Assembly: GCA_033549365.1 (NCBI GenBank)
Contig: JAWSUF010000001.1
Location: 124,001 to 188,000 of the forward strand
From: Acidobacteriota bacterium
GTDB lineage: Bacteria > Acidobacteriota > Aminicenantia > Aminicenantales > Saccharicenantaceae
Reading direction: 5' to 3'
DNA length: 64,000 bases
Shown here piece after piece: positions 35,392 to 44,051 of the stretch (within the stretch, counting starts at the first letter, position 1; the number at the start of each line of letters is the position of its first letter). The translations under genes were made by a program, and so were the position numbers. The notes beneath the pieces were generated by a model. It was given only the letters and a program-made list of their open reading frames with translations. It had not been told where the DNA came from and did no database searches.

Positions 35392-36006
35392 GTGAGAAAA
35401 TATGCGGCGGTTTTCGTGTGTGTGGCTTTGGCGGTCGCCCTGCACCCGGTTCTTCCGGAGGCCGTGGATCTCCTCGGACCTCTGACCCGGAACAAGATTC
35501 TCGAAACTTTTCCGGACTGGCGCGGGGATATCGATGCCTATACCCCCCTCTGGGCGCCCCTGGACCGTCTCCGATCGGCCGCCGTTCCCGTCCGGATCGA
35601 ACTTTTCCTCTCGACGTCCGACACCGAATCCCGGACCTTGGCCGGCCGGATCTTCAAGATCCTGGACCAAACCGGCAATCCCAATATCAGCGCCTGGGTC
35701 ATGGGGCTGCCCGGCCGCAACAAGCCCCTGGGGCTTCAAGCCGCCGCGAAGCGCGTGGAAAAGACCCCGACGCTCATCGTTCTTGTCGAAGGCCGCGAAT
35801 CCGGACGCATTGTGGGCCTGCCGGCTCTTCGGATCGAAGAGAAACTGGCCTCGTTATTCCCGGAACCTCGGCCGACCGAAGATGTCGAAGACGACCTGAT
35901 CTTCGATATGGACTTTTTCCGGTTTACGCCTCACACCCATCTCAATATCGATTGCACGGAATGCCATTCGCCCCGGCCGCGGGGCGGCTCGAGTCCCGGC
36001 CGCTGA
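35392..36006 (+). CDS. Exported thioredoxin-fold-like protein with a terminal CxxCH haem-binding motif
   Basis: From GTG 35392 the 204-residue product starts with a standard signal peptide ((V)RKYAAVFVCVALAVAL). The region VPVRIELFLSTSDTES...TPTLIVLVEG...GRIVGLP resembles a thioredoxin fold with the cis-Pro-like TPT, but it has no CxxC redox pair. The C-terminus ends in CTECH (188-192) followed by 12 residues, a single c-type haem attachment signature. Earlier starts (35344, 35236) would overlap the divergent STAS promoter or gene and lack a signal peptide. Function is unknown; an extracytoplasmic thiol or haem-linked role is inference. The DUF6599 gene is convergent, 6 nt away. Confidence 0.65.
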   Translation: MRKYAAVFVCVALAVALHPVLPEAVDLLGPLTRNKILETFPDWRGDIDAYTPLWAPLDRLRSAAVPVRIELFLSTSDTESRTLAGRIFKILDQTGNPNISAWVMGLPGRNKPLGLQAAAKRVEKTPTLIVLVEGRESGRIVGLPALRIEEKLASLFPEPRPTEDVEDDLIFDMDFFRFTPHTHLNIDCTECHSPRPRGGSSPGR

Positions 36007-36012
36007 TTCCGC

Positions 36013-36945
36013 TCAGTTCCAGTCCAGGGAGCGGATGTTGTCCATCAGGCGTTCGAGGGTTTTCGCTCCCGCCGCTTCAAGCTGTTCCGAAAGCCTCGAC
36101 ACCCCGCAAAGAACGTGATCGACCCGGCTTAAAAACATGATCTGTCCATATCTGTTTTTCAGTCGAACCCAGCCTCCTTCGGAGGGTTCCGGCTCGGCGC
36201 CGTCCTTTTCATAAAAAGCGAGAAGCCCGCGGAACATCTCTTCGGCTTCGGCTTCCCCGGCCGCCGGAACAAGGAAGGCGTCGTATTCCCGACCTTCCGC
36301 CTTGTAACCGGCCAAATAGCCGTTTTCGAGGAATGCGAATCCCAGAAAATTGCTCTTGATGTATTTTTCGCTGTTTTGAACCTGACCGTCTTCAGGAAAG
36401 GCCTGCAAAGCTTGGGGAAGTTCCCCGGATGCCGGCATTCCCTCCGCTGTTGCCGCGGCGAAAGCTTGAAGAACGCTTTCCGTGTCGTCGGCACCGTAGA
36501 CCAGCAATTTGACATAGTACCGGCCGGAGATGAAGTTCAGAACCTCGCCGTCGATATAGCCGAGAGTCCCGATTTCGATGGGGGGATTGTCCGGATAGCG
36601 TTCCGCGCCGTAAATGCCGAAAGCATTGAGGTCCGATCCCATATCATAAATCTCCACGGTGACGGAGGCCTTTTTGTCTCCGCTCTCGTACTGGCCGACC
36701 GCCAACTCCAGAAAATCATAACTGAGATAGCTTTCCGCCGCTCCGTTGATGTACTCGAAAAGGCTTTCCGGCCTGAAGATGCCGGGTTCCTCGGAAAACG
36801 TCCAATCCGACGGTTTCGGAAGCATCCGGATCAGGGACGTCTCGGGATTTTCCGTTCGATCCGCAACGTCCCCGGAAAAACCCGAGGCGCAGACGGCTGC
36901 GGCCATTCCCAGACAGGCGGCGGTTTTAAAAATCCATTGCGACAT
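36013..36945 (-). CDS. DUF6599-family exported protein
   Basis: This 310-residue protein has an N-terminal signal sequence (MSQWIFKTAACLGMAAAVCASGFS). It matches the DUF6599 pattern LFEYINGAAESYLSYDF followed by VTVEIYDMGSDLNAFGIYG. The family is known from Acidobacteriota and related phyla and has no assigned function. The cysteine in AVCASG is not a good lipobox. AAGGAG precedes the start. It forms a single-gene unit between two forward-strand genes. Confidence 0.75.
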   Translation of the reverse strand: MSQWIFKTAACLGMAAAVCASGFSGDVADRTENPETSLIRMLPKPSDWTFSEEPGIFRPESLFEYINGAAESYLSYDFLELAVGQYESGDKKASVTVEIYDMGSDLNAFGIYGAERYPDNPPIEIGTLGYIDGEVLNFISGRYYVKLLVYGADDTESVLQAFAAATAEGMPASGELPQALQAFPEDGQVQNSEKYIKSNFLGFAFLENGYLAGYKAEGREYDAFLVPAAGEAEAEEMFRGLLAFYEKDGAEPEPSEGGWVRLKNRYGQIMFLSRVDHVLCGVSRLSEQLEAAGAKTLERLMDNIRSLDWN

Positions 36946-37123
36946 GCATTGTCTCCTTTCATTTCACGGTTTTTGCGGATCCGAATCAAGCATGAGTCCG
37001 CATCTATATTTATATCAAAGAGTTAAGTACGAGACATCCCGCCGCACTTGATTTCTTTTATCAATATTATAGAGGAAACATCCATGACAGGCAATCCACC
37101 GGATAAATCGAGAGACCGCAACG

Positions 37124-37152
37124 TTCATTCAGGCCGCGGATTTATATATAAT
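37124..37152 (+). promoter_or_regulatory. Candidate promoter for the TonB-like gene
   Basis: TTCATT (37124-37129), a 17-nt spacer and consensus TATAAT (37147-37152) lie 6 nt before the in-frame GTG at 37159, the same spacing pattern as at nadC and serS. The -35 is weak. Confidence 0.4.
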
Positions 37153-37158
37153 GAGAGA

Positions 37159-38088
37159 GTGAAAACCGCCGTGGATGATTCAAAAAGGATCCGCTTGCCC
37201 GACAGGACCGCCGGTCTTTTGGCGGCAGGCCTGTCTCTCGCGGTTCACATCGTCCTCATTTTCGTTGTCGCCCGGACCACCATCGTCATTCATACTCTGC
37301 CCCGTGTCTTCCAGGTTCAGACCGTCGTCATTCCGGCCTCAAAAAAAATCAGCCTCCCTCCGAAGGTCGATTGGGCCGAACTGCCTCCGCCGACAATCCT
37401 GGATTGGACTTTTGAAAGGACCGGACGGGTTTCCGCAAGAATCCGGGAAACTCCCGCCGCTCCGGAAGGACCGTCCATCGGAAGCATCGGAGGGCTTTCC
37501 GAAACCGGCGAAGTGGGAACATACGGTCTGTATTCTCCGGACGAGATTTTCGAAGGCTTTGCCGGTCACCTGACATCGAGGTTCACACTCTCGTCCAAGT
37601 CGGATTCCGAGCTGACGATTTCCCTGACCCCCGGAAAGCCGGGCGTTCGGACGGGATCCGTCGGACCGGTCGGCGACTTGAGGGCCCGAGCCGGCGCCGT
37701 GGGATCCGGAACCCGGTCCGAGACGGGTTCGGCCGGACGCGGAGCGGCCGGCACACGCCGGCAGACCCGCGGCAAAGCCAGCGTCTTCATCAGCCGTCAG
37801 ACCGTAGACATGGGACCCTGGGCTGAAGCCATGATGACCCGCATTCTTTCCAAATGGACCCTTCCGGAGGCTCATCAGATCGTTCGACGCAGTCAGGTCG
37901 CCATCTCGGCCGTCATCGAGAAAAGCGGAGAGATTTCCCGGCTGGACGTTCTGAGCGGAACTTCATCGAGCTTCCTCGATATCGCGGCCCTGGAAGCTCT
38001 CAAGCTCAGTTCGCCTCTCCTCCGGCTTCCGGAGGGCTTTCCGGACGCCAATCTGGAAGCCCTGTTTCTATTCACTTATGAAAATTAA
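37159..38088 (+). CDS. TonB-like energy transducer protein
   Basis: This protein of about 309 residues has a single N-terminal membrane helix (AAGLSLAVHIVLIFVVA). A periplasmic linker rich in Gly, Ser and Thr with a short PPP segment follows. The C-terminal domain has the TonB-type pattern (AISAVIEKSGEISRLDVLSG and LDIAALEALKL). It would couple the proton-motive force to outer-membrane receptors, but no exbB/exbD or receptor gene is nearby. Start choice is uncertain. GTG 37159 follows a -10 box by 6 nt and leaves a short cytoplasmic tail. ATG 37084 has a GAGGA site but adds 25 residues of atypical codon use. Confidence 0.65.
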   Translation: MKTAVDDSKRIRLPDRTAGLLAAGLSLAVHIVLIFVVARTTIVIHTLPRVFQVQTVVIPASKKISLPPKVDWAELPPPTILDWTFERTGRVSARIRETPAAPEGPSIGSIGGLSETGEVGTYGLYSPDEIFEGFAGHLTSRFTLSSKSDSELTISLTPGKPGVRTGSVGPVGDLRARAGAVGSGTRSETGSAGRGAAGTRRQTRGKASVFISRQTVDMGPWAEAMMTRILSKWTLPEAHQIVRRSQVAISAVIEKSGEISRLDVLSGTSSSFLDIAALEALKLSSPLLRLPEGFPDANLEALFLFTYEN

Positions 38089-39163
38089 ACGGATTCTCGT
38101 CATTCTCCTGATCGCCGGCACGGCCCCGGCGGGGTTTTCCGAATCGGAAGCCGATTGGAAAACAGAGCTGGCCGTGATGTTGGAAGAGACGGGAGACCAT
38201 GCCGCGGCGCTGGACCGGCTTCAAAACATCCTGACGGAAACCGAGGGAGAGGATCGGATGACGGCGGAAGCCCTTGCAGCCTGGCTGTTTTGGAAAACGG
38301 GCGACGCCGCATCGGAACGCAGGGGCATTGTCACTTTTTTTGAGACCTATGGGGACACCACCCCATTTTTTGGTTTTCTCGGGACTTCCGCGCGAAGGGA
38401 TTTTCTGAATTTCTGGACACGATGGGCCGGCCGATATCCCCTCATCACCGACATCCACCTCCTCATTCCCGTGGATCAAATCGACACCGGTCCTCCGGGA
38501 GAGCTTGAAATCGGGATTGAAATCGCCAATGAAGCCTTGTACAAAATCTCCTCGGAAGGCGTCGCCCGCGGCGGCGGGCTCTGGAAACCGGGGTTCCGCA
38601 TTCTGAGAGTCGTTCTTCCCAAGCCGTTTCGGGTACCATTTGCCGCCGAATATCTTTTGGAACTCAAAACCGGCGACCTCACGATTCTCCGGACCATCCG
38701 GATCGAGGCCGATATCCTTTCCCGGACCCCTTTGGAAACTCCGCCGGTTTCCGATTTTGACGCCCCCGCCGAAAAATCCTTGACGCCCGCCGCCGGTGAA
38801 CTTGCCCTCTATGTCGGCGATGAACTGATCCTGATCGTTCGAAAAACGGCGCCGCGGACCGCATCCCTGAAATTTCCGCTCCCCGGTCCGTCCATGCCGG
38901 GCCAGAAACCCTATCTCCCCCCTCCCAAGGACGATCCCATGGCCATGGGGGTCTCCATTCTCGACGCCATCGGGGCGGCCGCCAAGGCGGTCGGCGATCT
39001 GACCCGAAAAAAGCCCTTGCCTCCCTCCCGCCCGACATACCTGAAATCCGACGAACACACGGTGACCTTCATCCAGCGGGAAGACGGAACATCCGTCTAC
39101 CGGGTTCTGGCCGGAATCCGGCTCCACACGGAAAAAGCCCGAATCAGCAATCAGGGATTTTGA
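38078..39163 (+). CDS. Exported protein of unknown function
   Basis: I do not recognise this 361-residue protein. It begins with a clear signal peptide (MKIKRILVILLIAGTAPAGF). The N-terminal third is helical with a TPR-like pattern (HAAALDRLQNILTET and EALAAWLFWKTGD). The middle and C-terminal parts look like beta-rich domains (ELEIGIEIANEALYK, EYLLELKTGDLTI) and end with a glycine/proline-rich stretch. It overlaps the TonB-like gene by 11 bp, so the two are co-expressed and it probably works in the same periplasmic or outer-membrane process. Confidence 0.6.
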   Translation: MKIKRILVILLIAGTAPAGFSESEADWKTELAVMLEETGDHAAALDRLQNILTETEGEDRMTAEALAAWLFWKTGDAASERRGIVTFFETYGDTTPFFGFLGTSARRDFLNFWTRWAGRYPLITDIHLLIPVDQIDTGPPGELEIGIEIANEALYKISSEGVARGGGLWKPGFRILRVVLPKPFRVPFAAEYLLELKTGDLTILRTIRIEADILSRTPLETPPVSDFDAPAEKSLTPAAGELALYVGDELILIVRKTAPRTASLKFPLPGPSMPGQKPYLPPPKDDPMAMGVSILDAIGAAAKAVGDLTRKKPLPPSRPTYLKSDEHTVTFIQREDGTSVYRVLAGIRLHTEKARISNQGF

Positions 39164-39216
39164 CATTTTTCCAATTTCCGCATATAAAGAAAGACTAAAG
39201 ATTTGTGAGGTTCAAT

Positions 39217-39651
39217 ATGGACGCAGCGCATATTTTCAGGCGAACGGCCCGGCGCTTCGAAATCCCCGGCGCCATCCTGACTTATGACTTCGACAACACT
39301 TCGGCTCCGGAAGCGTCTTCGGAAAAGACGACCTGTCCTCTTATCGATATCAGCCGGGGCGGACTGAGATTTATAAGCCGTCAAAAACTGGAAATCACAT
39401 CCCCGATCCAAGTCAAAGTCACCATCCCCGGGGGTCACGTGCCTCTGATTTTCAAAGGCCGAGTGCGATGGTCCTCTCCTCAGAACGGAGACCAGCTCCT
39501 CTACCAGACCGGCGTGGAGTTCAACTCCTATGGGGAAGACCAGGATCAGAATTTTCCAGGAACCCTGGTCAAGGTTGTCGCCCTGGAACAAAGATATCGA
39601 AGCACCGACGACATGGACGGCTATAAGGAAGGCGGCGGCTTCGGCATCTGA
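39217..39651 (+). CDS. PilZ-domain protein
   Basis: This 144-residue single-domain protein resembles PilZ receptors for cyclic di-GMP. The N-terminal RRTARRFEIPG supplies an RxxxR-type motif, and DISRGGLRFISRQ matches the D/NxSxxG motif. The beta-barrel continues with GRVRWSS and YQTGVEF. No output domain is attached, so it probably acts by protein contact. The start at 39217 has GTGAGG six nt upstream; the in-frame GTG at 39205 is the alternative. The glyS gene is convergent, 29 nt away. Confidence 0.82.
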   Translation: MDAAHIFRRTARRFEIPGAILTYDFDNTSAPEASSEKTTCPLIDISRGGLRFISRQKLEITSPIQVKVTIPGGHVPLIFKGRVRWSSPQNGDQLLYQTGVEFNSYGEDQDQNFPGTLVKVVALEQRYRSTDDMDGYKEGGGFGI

Positions 39652-39680
39652 CCGGTTCCCGCCGCCCCCGAAGCGGCGAC

Positions 39681-41744
39681 TCAGTCGACAACGATCAACG
39701 CATAATCCGCGACCTTTTCGAGAAGATCGCGGATGGACTTCAGTAGACCCAGACGGTTGCGCCGGATATTTTTATCCTCGGCCATGATGAGCACCTTGTC
39801 GAAAAAGGCCGTCAAACAGGGCTGGAGCTTGAAGATGATGTTCTGGGCCCGGCCGTAATCTCCCTTGGCGATCATGGGGAGGGCGTTGTTCAAGACGGCG
39901 AGAAAGGCCGCCTGAAGGTCCCGCTCTTCCTTTTCGGAAAACAGGTCGGGATTGGGTTTGGCCGTAATCTGATCGCGCAGGATGTTGTTGATCCTTTTCA
40001 CCATGAGAATGAACGGTTCGAATTGTGATCCGGACCGCAGTCCATCCAGAGCCTTGACCCTGAGATACGCGTCATAGATCCCGTCGATCCCGGGAGCCAG
40101 GGCCGCGTTGACGAGATCGTAGCGGTATCCCATGAGTTCGAAGAGATGGCGGAGGCGTCCGGTAAAAAATTCCAGGCACCGGGCCTTGATCTCCTTGCGA
40201 TCGAGCGTCATCCTGTCTCCATAGACCGACAGGGCCTTATCGATAAGGCGGTTGAAGGAGAAACGGAGTTTTTTATCCAGAATGATCCGGCAGACGCCGT
40301 GGGCATTCCGTCTCAATCCGTAAGGATCGCTCGAACCCGTGACCTGAACGCCGATGCCGACCGCTCCGACCAGGGCATCCAACTTGTCGGCCAGAGAAAG
40401 AACGGCCCCGGGAAGCGAGGCGGGAGATTCGTCGGCCGGCCCGACCGGCTGATAATGCTCGAATACGGCTTGGGCCACGGGACCGGGCCGGCCCTCGTTT
40501 CGGGCATAGAGACCTCCCATCCGTCCCTGGAGCGAGGGAAATTCCTTGACCATTTCCGTCAGAAGATCGGCCTTGCACAAAGCGGCGGCCTCAAGCACAT
40601 GATCACGGCCGGAATCGGGTCCGACCTTGTCCCAGAGGTAGACAACGATTTTTTTCAGCCGCTGCGTCTTGTCCTCATAACTCCCGAGCTTCTCCTGGTA
40701 AACAACGTTTTTCAATTCCACGGCTCTTCGGGCCAGGGGGACTTTCCTGTCCTGTTCCCAGAAAAACCGGGCATCCTCCAAACGCGCCTTGAGGACTCTC
40801 TCGTTGCCCTTGCGGATCAGGTTTTTCCCGTCCTTGAGGGCATCGGCCACGGCGACAAAATGGGGCAGCTGCTTCTTTCCGCGAACGACGGAAAAGACGT
40901 TCTGTCCCTCTCTCATGGCCGTGGAAAGAACGTCCAGAGGGAGCTTGAGGAAAGCTTCGGGAAAACCCCCGATGACCATACAGGGATATTCGACGCCGTA
41001 GACCAGCTTTTCGAGAAGTTCGGGATCGGGATGAATTTTGGCATCCAGAGGGGAAAGGTGTTCTTCAATCTGATTGAGAATCATCTTCCGCCGTTCGTCG
41101 GGATCGACGATGACGCCGTGCTCTTTGAGAAGATCGAAATATTCGGCGATCGTCTTCGGCGTGACGCGGCGGCGGTCGAAAATGCGATGACCGGACGTGA
41201 AAGGCTTCGACTCGGTTCCCTCCGGCAGCCGAATCGGAAGGTGTCGTCCATCCAGAAGGCCGAGCAGGCCGTGAATGGGCCGCGAAAATCGGAAGGATCC
41301 GCCGGCCCAGCGCATGGTTTTGGGGAAAGCCAGCGATCCCACGATTCGAGGAACGATATCCTGCAGGATCTCGGCTGTCGACCGGCCTTTTCTGACGCGT
41401 TTGAAGCCGAGGTATTCACCCCGGGCCGTGGTTGTGACTTCCAGGATTTCCGGGGCGATCCCCTGGGATCGGGCGAAACCGAGAGCGGCCGGCGAATAAG
41501 TTCCGTCAGGGCGCAGGCCGACGGACTTGGGCGGCCCCGTCACCCATTCCTCGGCGTCTTCCTGACCGGCCTTGATTTCCACCGCCACGGCAAGACGCCG
41601 CGACGTTCCGAAAACATCCAGCCGGGCCGATTGGATTCCGGCCGCAGCCAGTTCCTTCCCCATCCGCTCTTTCATCTGATCCACGGCCGAAGTCACATGG
41701 GACGCCGGCATTTCCTCGGTCATGATTTCGAGAAGAAATTCCAT
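39681..41744 (-). CDS. glyS: Glycyl-tRNA synthetase beta subunit
   Basis: This 687-residue protein is the beta subunit of the bacterial alpha2-beta2 glycyl-tRNA synthetase and binds tRNA-Gly. The N-terminus LLEIMTEEMPASHV is the family start, with internal blocks MRWAGGSFRFSRPIHG and LSLADKLDALVGAVGIG (HD-like). The C-terminus is an anticodon-binding-like helical domain. The length matches E. coli GlyS (689). The start at 41744 overlaps the glyQ stop by one base (TGATG). It is the last gene of the gcvTHPAPB-glyQS operon. Confidence 0.95.
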   Translation of the reverse strand: MEFLLEIMTEEMPASHVTSAVDQMKERMGKELAAAGIQSARLDVFGTSRRLAVAVEIKAGQEDAEEWVTGPPKSVGLRPDGTYSPAALGFARSQGIAPEILEVTTTARGEYLGFKRVRKGRSTAEILQDIVPRIVGSLAFPKTMRWAGGSFRFSRPIHGLLGLLDGRHLPIRLPEGTESKPFTSGHRIFDRRRVTPKTIAEYFDLLKEHGVIVDPDERRKMILNQIEEHLSPLDAKIHPDPELLEKLVYGVEYPCMVIGGFPEAFLKLPLDVLSTAMREGQNVFSVVRGKKQLPHFVAVADALKDGKNLIRKGNERVLKARLEDARFFWEQDRKVPLARRAVELKNVVYQEKLGSYEDKTQRLKKIVVYLWDKVGPDSGRDHVLEAAALCKADLLTEMVKEFPSLQGRMGGLYARNEGRPGPVAQAVFEHYQPVGPADESPASLPGAVLSLADKLDALVGAVGIGVQVTGSSDPYGLRRNAHGVCRIILDKKLRFSFNRLIDKALSVYGDRMTLDRKEIKARCLEFFTGRLRHLFELMGYRYDLVNAALAPGIDGIYDAYLRVKALDGLRSGSQFEPFILMVKRINNILRDQITAKPNPDLFSEKEERDLQAAFLAVLNNALPMIAKGDYGRAQNIIFKLQPCLTAFFDKVLIMAEDKNIRRNRLGLLKSIRDLLEKVADYALIVVD

Positions 41745-42592
41745 CAGGCCTCTCCCCGAGGCGCAACCGTGCGGCCGGCGATGTCCGTCACCAGGGCCCG
41801 GATTCGGGCGATCATTTTGACCCTTTCGGTGACGCTGACGGCCCGCCGCGCGTCCAGGAGATTGAAATTGTGGGAGCACTTGAGGCACATATCATACGCG
41901 GGAAGCAGGAGATTCCGTTGAATGAGCGCAGCCGCTTCTCTCTCCGCGGCGTCAAACGCCTGCCTGAGTTGAGCCGTATCGGCCCGTTCGAAATTGTACT
42001 CGGAGAATTGTTTTTCCTCGTCCAGTCGGAGGTCGCGGTAGGAGACGTCGTTCGACCAATCGAGGTCGTAGATATCGTCCTTTTCCTCGAGGAACATCTC
42101 GAGCCTTTCGAGACCATAGGTGATCTCGGCCGATACGGGGGACAGATCGATGCCGCCCGCCTGCTGGAAATACGTGAATTGCGTGATTTCCAGCCCGTCC
42201 AGAAGAACCTGCCAGCCCACGCCCCAGGCGCCGATGGTCGGCGACTCCCAGTTGTCCTCGTCAAAGCGGAGATCGTGGTCTTCGAGACGTATGCCCAGGG
42301 CGACAAGGCTGTCGATGTAGAGTTGCTGGATGTCCATGGGCGAAGGCTTGATGATGACCTGGTACTGGTGGTGTTTCTGGACGCGGTTGGGGTTTTCGCC
42401 GTAACGGCCGTCCGTCGGACGGCGGGACGGCTGGACGTAGGCGACTTTCCAAGGTTTCGGCCCCAACACCCGGAAGAAGGTGTCCGGCGTCATGGTTCCG
42501 GCGCCGACTTCGACATCGTAACTCGGAGCCAGGTAACAACCCCGGTCCGCCCAATAATGGTGCAGGTTCAGGATGAGATTTTGAAGCGACAT
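41744..42592 (-). CDS. glyQ: Glycyl-tRNA synthetase alpha subunit
   Basis: This 282-residue catalytic alpha subunit of the bacterial class II glycyl-tRNA synthetase activates glycine. The N-terminal blocks [23 protein letters not shown] and [20 protein letters not shown] are diagnostic, as are WEVLLDG-like [19 protein letters not shown] and YGLERL. The start at 42592 ([12 protein letters not shown]) is chosen over the upstream frame because it begins the family sequence. It lies 1 nt after the gcvPB stop, so glycine cleavage and glycine charging genes are in one unit. Confidence 0.95.
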   Translation of the reverse strand: MSLQNLILNLHHYWADRGCYLAPSYDVEVGAGTMTPDTFFRVLGPKPWKVAYVQPSRRPTDGRYGENPNRVQKHHQYQVIIKPSPMDIQQLYIDSLVALGIRLEDHDLRFDEDNWESPTIGAWGVGWQVLLDGLEITQFTYFQQAGGIDLSPVSAEITYGLERLEMFLEEKDDIYDLDWSNDVSYRDLRLDEEKQFSEYNFERADTAQLRQAFDAAEREAAALIQRNLLLPAYDMCLKCSHNFNLLDARRAVSVTERVKMIARIRALVTDIAGRTVAPRGEA

Positions 42593-42593
42593 G

Positions 42594-44051
42594 TCAGGGG
42601 TTTTTCTCCCACCGGAGAACGGGGTTGCGGGCCGCTCCCGTTTCGTCCAGCCTCCGGACATAGGTGATATGGGGGGCGGAACGAAGGACCTCAGGGTCCT
42701 TTTCGGCTTCCCCGGCGATCTTGACCATGGCCTCGATGAAGAGATCCAGATCGCGGCGGCTTTCCGTCTCCGTCGGCTCGATCATCAGGGCGCCGTGGAC
42801 GATCAAGGGGAAAGACATCGTCGGCGGATGAACCCCGGTATCGATCAGCCGCTTGGCGATGTCCAGATTGGAAACGCCGTGCTCCTTCTGCCGCTTGTCG
42901 GAAAAAACGCATTCGTGGAGAGTCGGCGCGTCGTATTTCAGGTGATACAAGCCTTCAAGGCTTTTACGGATGTAGTTGGCGTTCAGGACGGCCGTCTCCG
43001 CGATTTCGCGCATCCCCCGGGGCCCAAGACTCAAAATGTAGCAGAGAGCCCGGACGACGACCAGATAATTGGCGAAGAAGCTTCTCATCCGGCCGATCGA
43101 CTTGGGCCGATCGGTGTCGATGGCGAACCGCCCCTCTTTTTCGACCACAACCGGGACGGGAAGATACGGCTCGAGGATTTTCTTGACTCCGACCGGACCC
43201 GAACCCGGCCCTCCCCCGCCGTGAGGTGTGGAAAAAGTCTTATGCAGGTTCAAATGGAGAACATCGACGCCCATGTCGCCCGGCCGGACGATCCCGGTCA
43301 GAGCATTCATGTTGGCGCCGTCCATGTAAACCAGCCCGCCCTTGTCGTGAACGATCCGGGTGGCCTCGAGGATTTCCGATTCGAAAACGCCGAGAGTGTT
43401 GGGATTCGTCACCATGAGGGCGGCGACCTCGTCCGACATGGCCTCGGCCAGATTGCCGAGGTCGATCATTCCGGCGGCGTTGGACTTGATTTCCTTGACG
43501 GTGTATCCGCAGATATGGGCCGAAGACGGGTTGGTGCCGTGGGCGGAATCGGGAATGAGGACGAATTTGCGCGGGTCTCCCCTGTCCTCGAGAAGGGCCC
43601 GGATGAGCATCATCCCGGCAAGTTCCCCATGGGCGCCGGCGGCCGGCTGCAGGGAAAAGGCGTCCATCCCCGTGATTTCGGAAAGAAGCTTTTCCGTCAG
43701 CTTGAGGACTTCCAGGTTTCCCTGGATGTCCTCCTCCGGCGCCTGGGGATGGGACTCCGTAAAGGCCGGAAGGGACGAAAGCTTCTCGTTGATCTTCGGA
43801 TTGTATTTCATGGTGCAGGACCCCAGGGGGTAGATGCCCATGTCCACACAATAATTCTTTTGGGACAACCGCGTGAAATGACGGGTGACTTCGGTTTCGG
43901 AGACTTCGGGAAATCCCTCAATGGTTTCCCTCAGAGCGACCCCGGAAAGCGTCTCGGCGCTTTCGGGAACGTCCAGAGGCGCCAGGTAAGAACATCCCTT
44001 GCCTTCGGCACTGATTTCAAAAAGGAGCGGTTCGCGGATTTCGCGGATCAT
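42594..44051 (-). CDS. gcvPB: Glycine dehydrogenase (decarboxylating) subunit 2
   Basis: This 485-residue protein is the C-terminal half of the split P-protein. It decarboxylates glycine with PLP and passes the aminomethyl group to the H-protein lipoate. The PLP lysine is K271 in [15 protein letters not shown]. Other family blocks are [13 protein letters not shown] and [13 protein letters not shown]. It overlaps the gcvPA stop by 4 bp (ATGA). The split PA/PB form is usual in many Gram-positive and deep-branching bacteria, whereas E. coli has one chain. Confidence 0.95.
   Translation of the reverse strand: MIREIREPLLFEISAEGKGCSYLAPLDVPESAETLSGVALRETIEGFPEVSETEVTRHFTRLSQKNYCVDMGIYPLGSCTMKYNPKINEKLSSLPAFTESHPQAPEEDIQGNLEVLKLTEKLLSEITGMDAFSLQPAAGAHGELAGMMLIRALLEDRGDPRKFVLIPDSAHGTNPSSAHICGYTVKEIKSNAAGMIDLGNLAEAMSDEVAALMVTNPNTLGVFESEILEATRIVHDKGGLVYMDGANMNALTGIVRPGDMGVDVLHLNLHKTFSTPHGGGGPGSGPVGVKKILEPYLPVPVVVEKEGRFAIDTDRPKSIGRMRSFFANYLVVVRALCYILSLGPRGMREIAETAVLNANYIRKSLEGLYHLKYDAPTLHECVFSDKRQKEHGVSNLDIAKRLIDTGVHPPTMSFPLIVHGALMIEPTETESRRDLDLFIEAMVKIAGEAEKDPEVLRSAPHITYVRRLDETGAARNPVLRWEKNP

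Noticed and set aside
39652-39680. Terminator between the PilZ gene and glyS
   Set aside because: A small GCCGC/GCGGC hairpin is possible but it has no T-run and is too short to call.
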